The notes below the pieces were generated by a model, which saw nothing but the letters and a program-made list of their open reading frames with translations, searched no databases and was not told the origin of the DNA. DNA of 64,000 nt, from positions 7,434,001-7,498,000 of the forward strand of contig NC_077243.1 of assembly GCF_947179165.1 (NCBI RefSeq). Direction: 5' to 3'. This document shows, in pieces, positions 57,875 to 64,000 of this stretch; positions within the stretch are counted from its first letter, which is position 1, and every line of letters begins with the position of its first letter. This stretch comes from Solanum dulcamara. Its lineage: Eukaryota > Streptophyta > Magnoliopsida > Solanales > Solanaceae. Position numbers and translations under genes: made by a program.

Positions 57875-59493
57875 AGTCATTTGTCAAAACATTAATTTTA
57901 TTATGGTACGATATGAAATTATGAGATAAAATTAGAGTTTTGTTTTGACATATGATTTAGACTTTTTATATTATATATTTTCTCATAAATTATAAAATTA
58001 GTCAAAATTATCCCAATTATTTATACAATCTTACCAAATAAATAAAAAATTATAAAATCGCATTATACATTATCACAAAATTATTCTAAAAAAATACAAC
58101 ATTTTGATCAAAGCTTAATTAATTTAATAAGAAAATAAAATTAAACATAAATTGTAGTGTTCAAGTTGTCAGTAGCTAAGGAAATTATTTTTGCAATTAA
58201 TGTCACATATCATAGTGGGAATTTTTTTATTATTAAATATTGATTTGAATGACGTAGTTATAAATTTGATCAAAAATAATGAATTTGGTGAATATAAATG
58301 GTAAATTAAGAATTGATTTGAAGTAAAAATAAATTTTATATTGGAAAGAATAGTCATTATATGAGATATAAACGGTTTTAAAAGTAATGATATGAATTGC
58401 AAATTTTATTTACATATGAAACAAATGGCTAGTAGATATATATAACTTAAACATGGATTGTTTTTATAAAATATAAACTTATGGATCAATTTTTATATTT
58501 AAAAAATCTCATTTCATGATTTGAAATTCTCAAATTATGATTTTTGGTGAATTTAGAATTTCATCTCATGATATGAAATCATGAAATGAAATCAACGTAA
58601 AATAGCATGTCCAAACGTTGAAATCACATGGCCAAACGCATACTATGTTTAAAAAGTAAAACTATTATTTTATTTATTATTCCGTGTCAAGCCAATACTC
58701 TAAATACTAAAATGAATAGAAGAATCTTCACGGACGAGGTCTCTGGTTCAAGTACGAATTTTTCCGTTGGTTGATTCTCGTAATTGAGACCTTTGGCCAT
58801 AAGACTTTAGTCGCGCTTAGCAAACGAGGCTCGAAACGGAATGGATATCAGAGTCCACTTATCTCCGATATAATAAAATATTATTTAATTTTATAATTTT
58901 AAATATGTTATCTAAAAATTTAAAATAAAAAATTACTATAAGAGAAAGAAATATTGACTAGAGAGGGAAGTAAAAAAAAAAAAGGAATGGAGGGAGGGAG
59001 TAAAAAATAATAAAGCCGACACCACAATCTTGTCTTTGTAGAAAAAGCAAATGAAAATAATGTTTGTTACTTTAATTATAATTAATACACAGGAATTAGT
59101 AGAGTATAATAGATCCAGAGAAAAGGTGCCGCGTGTTTCACAAATGTTACACGTTTCTTAGAAGTTAGAACATATGCTATTTTAATATGAGACTCCAATT
59201 ATTATAAAGATATGTCTCTGTGTTATATGTCATGCTTCATGGTTGTTTTTACCATGTTTTATAAACATTAAGACATAACCCTTCTTACTATAATCTAACT
59301 ATATGAGATTGAAGCTAGTTCTCCTATATTAAAATTGACTATAAATTAATCTACAAAATAATTTTTAGGTGATTTAACTTTTACGTGTTCAATCATTAAA
59401 ATTGGAGCACATCTTAATCTAAATCTATATTTTCAAACACTAAACAATAACGTAACGTCAGTGATTTTAAGTGTAGAGAGAGAGAGTCGGTAG

Positions 59494-59682
59494 GGCAAAA
59501 AGGGCAGCCCGGTGCACTTAAGCTCCCGCTATGCGCAGGGTCCGGGGAAGGGCCCGACCACAAGGGTCTATTGTACGCAGCCTTACCTTGCATTTCTGCC
59601 AGAGGCTGTTTCCAAGGCTTGAACCCGTGACCTCCTGGTCACATGGCAGCAACTTTACCAGTTACTCCAAGGCTCCCCTTCC
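59494..59682 (-). mobile_element. Au-type SINE
   Basis: On the minus strand it begins GGAAGGGGAGCCTTGGAGTA with a tRNA-like A box (ACTGGTAAAGTTG). The B box follows (GGGTTCAAGCC), and the element ends in GCACCGGGCTGCCCTTTTTG. This is the pattern of Au SINEs, first named from Aegilops and present in Solanaceae. A 10-bp duplication GAGTCGGTAG flanks it (59484-59493 and 59683-59692). Non-coding and apparently full length. Confidence 0.88.
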
Positions 59683-60093
59683 GAGTCGGTAGATTACTGT
59701 TTATATTTATTTATCTACTATATTATTTTGGGATATCTAATAATATTTTTTAAATTTATAAAATTAATGAATATTTTATCCTTGCTATTAAATACTATTT
59801 ATTTTTCAATGTTTGAATGTTTTGTATTTAATAAGGGTGATTTAGTAAAATAACATCTATCATTTACTACTTTTTAATCATTATGTCAAAGCAATAATGG
59901 ACAACTATCCTTGTAGAGAGAAAAATAAGTAATACTCCCTCTATCCATAGTTACTTGTCTACCATACAAAAAATAGATATTCAATAATACTTGTCCAATT
60001 TATGAAATCAAGAAATAAATTTATACTTAGCTCCTAATTTACCCTCATTATTAATTATAGTCATTTTTCTATTACATTTTTCAAGATATTATA

Positions 60094-60421
60094 CTCCTTC
60101 CGTTCCCTTTTACTTGTCATATTTTGACTTGCACACCTATTAAGAAATCAATGATTGATATAATGAATTTACCATTTTACCCTTACTAATCATTAAAGTC
60201 ATAATACAAATTTCAAAACATTTTGGTATTCTAAGTGTATAGATGGATTGATCCTTTTAATATTTTAAGAAATTCTACATATTTCAAAGATATTAACTCT
60301 CTCAATAAATTGAAGGTATAATAGGTAAAAAAAATTATACTTTTTTTATTTATTAAATTTGACAAGTAAAAAGAAAAATTAAATTAGAAAATTTTTGACA
60401 AATAAAAAAGAACAGATGGAG
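60094..60421. mobile_element. Stowaway-like MITE
   Basis: Left end CTCCTTCCGTTCCCTTTTAC, right end AAATAAAAAAGAACAGATGGAG, flanked by TA (60092-60093, 60422-60423). 328 bp, longer than the others, with no coding frame. Confidence 0.75.
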
Positions 60422-63400
60422 TATTTATTATATTTAAAAGGTAATATAATAAAATTATTATTTTATTTATGAATTTTTTAAGAAGGGTGCGAAATTAAAA
60501 GTAGACGGATATTGTGGGAAGGAGGGAGTTAGTTAGAACTTAGAAAAGTCTCCTTCATTAATGGCAACTTCACTCACATTCAAACGTATGACTGTTCAAT
60601 GAGAAAAAATAAATGAGGCCAACAAATCTCTTAAAGAATTGGTAAAACCAAATGAACTTACAACAGTACTTGGTTTGAATTTAATTTTCCATCTCATAGA
60701 ATTATTATTACTCATACTCCTTTTCAATGATTTTTTTTTTTTTAAATCTTCTACCCATAATTTGTCAGCAACAAAAATAATAAAAGAATTTAGAAAGTAT
60801 TATGCCACTCACAAAAAGGGAAATAAAAAACATTAGGAATTTGCTAAATATAAACTCGGCTGTGCTTCTGTACGTACAAGCAGCATAAAAAGCTAGATCA
60901 GCCATTCAAGTTTTGGAAGAAGAAAAGAATCATTTTTTTTCTTTTACTTTTCACCATTTTTCATGAACCCTTTTTTGGAAATCTAGGGAAGTTATCTTTC
61001 CGTTAATTTTATTTATGAAAAAATAGATTATGTGATTCCTAAAAATTTAAGGGACGTGGGGTAAATGTTCCATTTTCTTAAAATATTTAATTTTTTAAAT
61101 ATAAGTAGAACAGTAAGTGAATGGTTTGAATTCTACTATTTATAAAATGCAATTTAAAGCATAATAGTATATTTTTTTAAAAAAATGACAACATTCTTAT
61201 GCCATACTTCCTACCTTTTAAAGTTTATATATGGCACATCTTTTATAGTCTGTGTCAAAAACCATGATTTATTCATAGGGACAATTTTAAATATATGTAA
61301 TAAACTAATTAGTTTATAATAAATATAATCATATTTTATTTACATAAAAAATAGTTAAAAATCACAAAAAATATATAGTGACTATACAACATAGCTTGTC
61401 AAAAGTCATAAAAAGTATACACTGACTATACAATATAGATTACTTATACATGAGTTATACATTGAATATACATTATGATACATTCTGCTGAATGTAATAA
61501 GAGTGCAAAATTCGGAAATTTCGTACGAAAAGGAGGCTATGTAGTATGGCCCTATACATGAAATATACTTTGAGTATACATGAATATACATCACATATAC
61601 ATAAATGTACATCGAATGACCTTTTTTGGTAATTAAAATGACCAAATGATCATCTATTTAAAATAATTTAAATTTAAATTTTTATTTTATTTTAATGATA
61701 AGCTGTTATAAGACATAAATATTATAGAATGTTTGATACAACAATTAGTTTCAAAAGTCTCATAAATACACATGCGATCTGTCATGTTTAAAACGACAAG
61801 TTCATTTTAATTTTTTTTTCTTGAAAAAAATAAATCGTGTCGAGTCAAATTGTGTTATTTTAAGGCCACGTTTGAACATGATTTAAAATTAGATTGATTT
61901 GAAGTTGAAGTTGAAGTTGAATTTAGACATACAATTTAGATTTCTCAAGTTATATTTTTTTTCCATAAACACATATAAAAAATCCACAATTTATGAAAAC
62001 TTTTAAAAGTTCTCAATTCTTATACAATTATCAAATGACCAAATCATAGTTCATCAATAAAATATCAAAATATTCTAAAGCGCACATTGATAAATCACAA
62101 ATAAATAAATATTTGTGATTACAAACGTCAAATACACATGATTTAATAAAGATCCATAAGTCAACAAAAGTAGTAACTAAATATATATTCTTTAATATTA
62201 TTCGTTCGCGTGGTACGGACAATCTCTTCACACTGATCATTAGTCTTTCTTCTTCTTCTTTTTTTGGCAAAATTTAAAATGATGAATATTCTTTTACAAA
62301 ATATAAATTTATGGATCAAGTTTTATATATTTTTTAAAAAAATATAATTACAATTTGAAATCTTGATTTTTTTTTAAATTAAAATTTAAAATTATGATCT
62401 CGAATCACATCTTTAAATGCCTAGTAAATTAAAAGAAGGGAAAGTAGCTAAGGTTTTTCCCATAAGCTTCAAGGCTTTGTGCTGTCGTTTCCTTTTTCTT
62501 TTCATGTTATCTAAAATCTAAGTTTCTTTTTTTTTTAATCAGAAGGAGCTAGGTATATTATAAGATTAGTTATCGTTTTCCCTTGTGATTATGGGGGGTG
62601 AATTAGTTATAGTTTGGACCACATTTCAGTCCAGGAATAAAATGTTTTCAATTTTAATTATTTTATTAAAAATAATTTTTATAATGTCTGCCTGAAAAGC
62701 TGCTTCGATACACATTGATTAAACTTCCAAAAGTACCTTCTTTAGAATATAATAGAAATATAAAAATTTCGTCATGCAAAGAAAAACTATAGGAGTTCGT
62801 TATGGACCACTGCATAATGCCAAACAGCCTACCAATAGGTCTAGGCCAAATCGATTGAAAATAGTTAAGTACTAATAAAACATGACTTTCTCATGTATTT
62901 CACTTCTCTTCAGAATAATATGTATATTGAAACGTTTAAGATTTAAAGTTTATAAATTTTTATAATAATTTAAATCAATTTTATATGATAATAACGAACT
63001 AAATTTACTGCCAATTTTTCTTTTTTTGATATTTAGTAAATATTTTAATACATATATAGGGTTTGAGAAAAATTTAAAAGTTATTGTTACCCGGCATGCA
63101 ATATGTTAGATTCATTAGTATTTTGAAAGTCAACGTTTTCCTTCTTTTATTAGAATGATTATTAAAAATATTCTGAAATTTTTTTAGCTATAAACAAAAT
63201 ATTTTATTGTGCTTTTGCAATTTTTAAATATTTAAATTACATATTAAAAATAAAGAATAAATATTTGGGATATGAATATCAAATGTGATCAGCAATGATG
63301 ATTGGTTTAAATTACATATTAAAAATAAAGAATAAATATTTAAATTTATATTAAATTGAGTTGACTCTCGTACTATATATATAATCATAATCCTTTGGAA

Positions 63401-64000
63401 TTGGAGAGGTTTAGTCAGTCATTCATTTCATTATGTTGAATTTTTAATTATTTTTTTTGGGAATTCCTACTATCTATACTTTAACTATATCAATAAAAGT
63501 CACACCCATAATTAGGGGCAGAACTAGCACTTTAATTACGAATTTGATGGAATCAAGTAATTTTAAAAGTGATAAAGATTTTCAGTTTCTCCTCCCTATC
63601 TCAATCAACCTTATGTAATTAAAAAAAAATTAATGAAAAAGAATATTTTGAATGTAATATAAAAAGATATTTTGACACTTCCAATCAAAGGAAAAGTTAG
63701 GTAGGATTAAGGAGTTCACAAATATCTTTTAACAGAAAAGTATATTGTTTATATATGAATAAAAATATTATTTATATATATATATTTGATGTTGATAAAC
63801 CCCCTTTAATTTCTCACATATTTACTTCTTTATATTTTAATTTTTTTACAATAAAAATTATTTTATTATGACTCTGCCACTCTTTACAGGAACTTGGAAA
63901 CCATGTGATCTGTGTCCACCAGCAAGCTATATACCAAACTATAGGTCCAAAAATACAATTCAGCAAGACATACTTATTTTTATTTCACTATCTTTTTGGC

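Larger units (their letters stand above)
57059..64000. other. SPL6 upstream region and gene-poor right flank
   Basis: 57.06-57.5 kb is the SPL6 5' UTR, with a TATAAA on the minus strand near 57487-57494 as a possible TATA box. Further right there is no gene. Two SINE-type insertions and a MITE are listed. 58735-58875 has 'gaggtctctggttcaagtac', like a tRNA-derived B box, and may be another SINE scrap. 61370-61620 is a degenerate 'atatacat' repeat. 59.9-60.1 kb has a lone Stowaway-like left end (ctccctctatccatagttac). The remainder is AT-rich with nothing recognised. Confidence 0.5.

Noticed and set aside
1..64000. Bacterial-type systems (CRISPR arrays, operons, riboswitches)
   Set aside because: The DNA is plant nuclear sequence; the regular repeats seen are MITEs, tandem duplications and microsatellites.

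Overview
This is a piece of a flowering-plant nuclear genome, almost certainly from the nightshade family (Solanaceae). It is AT-rich, its genes are split by GT..AG introns, and its repeats are types I know from Solanaceae: an Au-type SINE, RTE LINE 3' ends with TTG tails, and Stowaway, Harbinger, hAT and Mutator MITEs. I cannot name the species from the sequence alone.

Seven protein genes could be rebuilt exon by exon. From left to right: PPL1, a PsbP-like thylakoid lumen protein for photosystem II repair (minus, 5350-11495); a PNM1-type pentatricopeptide repeat protein with a basic nuclear-targeting tail (plus, 14701-16269); three COBRA-family cell-wall proteins, one plus (19756-22473) and two minus (COBL4-like 22999-24753, and a third copy 26104-27871 without the usual GPI tail); a UDP-arabinopyranose mutase/RGP gene (plus, 48105-50078); and SPL6, an SBP-box transcription factor with a miR156 site (minus, 52087-57058). 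The COBRA, COBL4 and RGP proteins all act in cell-wall building. The PPR-COBRA and COBL-RGP neighbour pairs also occur in Arabidopsis, so the order looks ancient.

The most interesting part of the non-coding DNA is 30.8-34.6 kb. Two hairpins on the minus strand carry miR482/miR2118-type 22-nt sequences, the microRNAs that control NBS-LRR resistance genes. Neither shows as an open reading frame.

The 34.8-45.6 kb stretch is mainly mobile DNA. It holds a complete but broken Ty1/copia element (34805-39972) with both LTRs, tRNA-Met primer site and polypurine tract, and a decayed hAT transposase (41500-43508). It also holds a second hAT scrap joined to a copy of the 3' end of the third COBRA gene, then a duplicated block invaded by two Stowaway MITEs. 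The flanks (1-5349, 11.9-14.5 kb, 57.1-64 kb) are gene-poor with scattered small repeats. A 48-bp tRNA-Asp relic lacking its anticodon arm lies just after the RGP gene.
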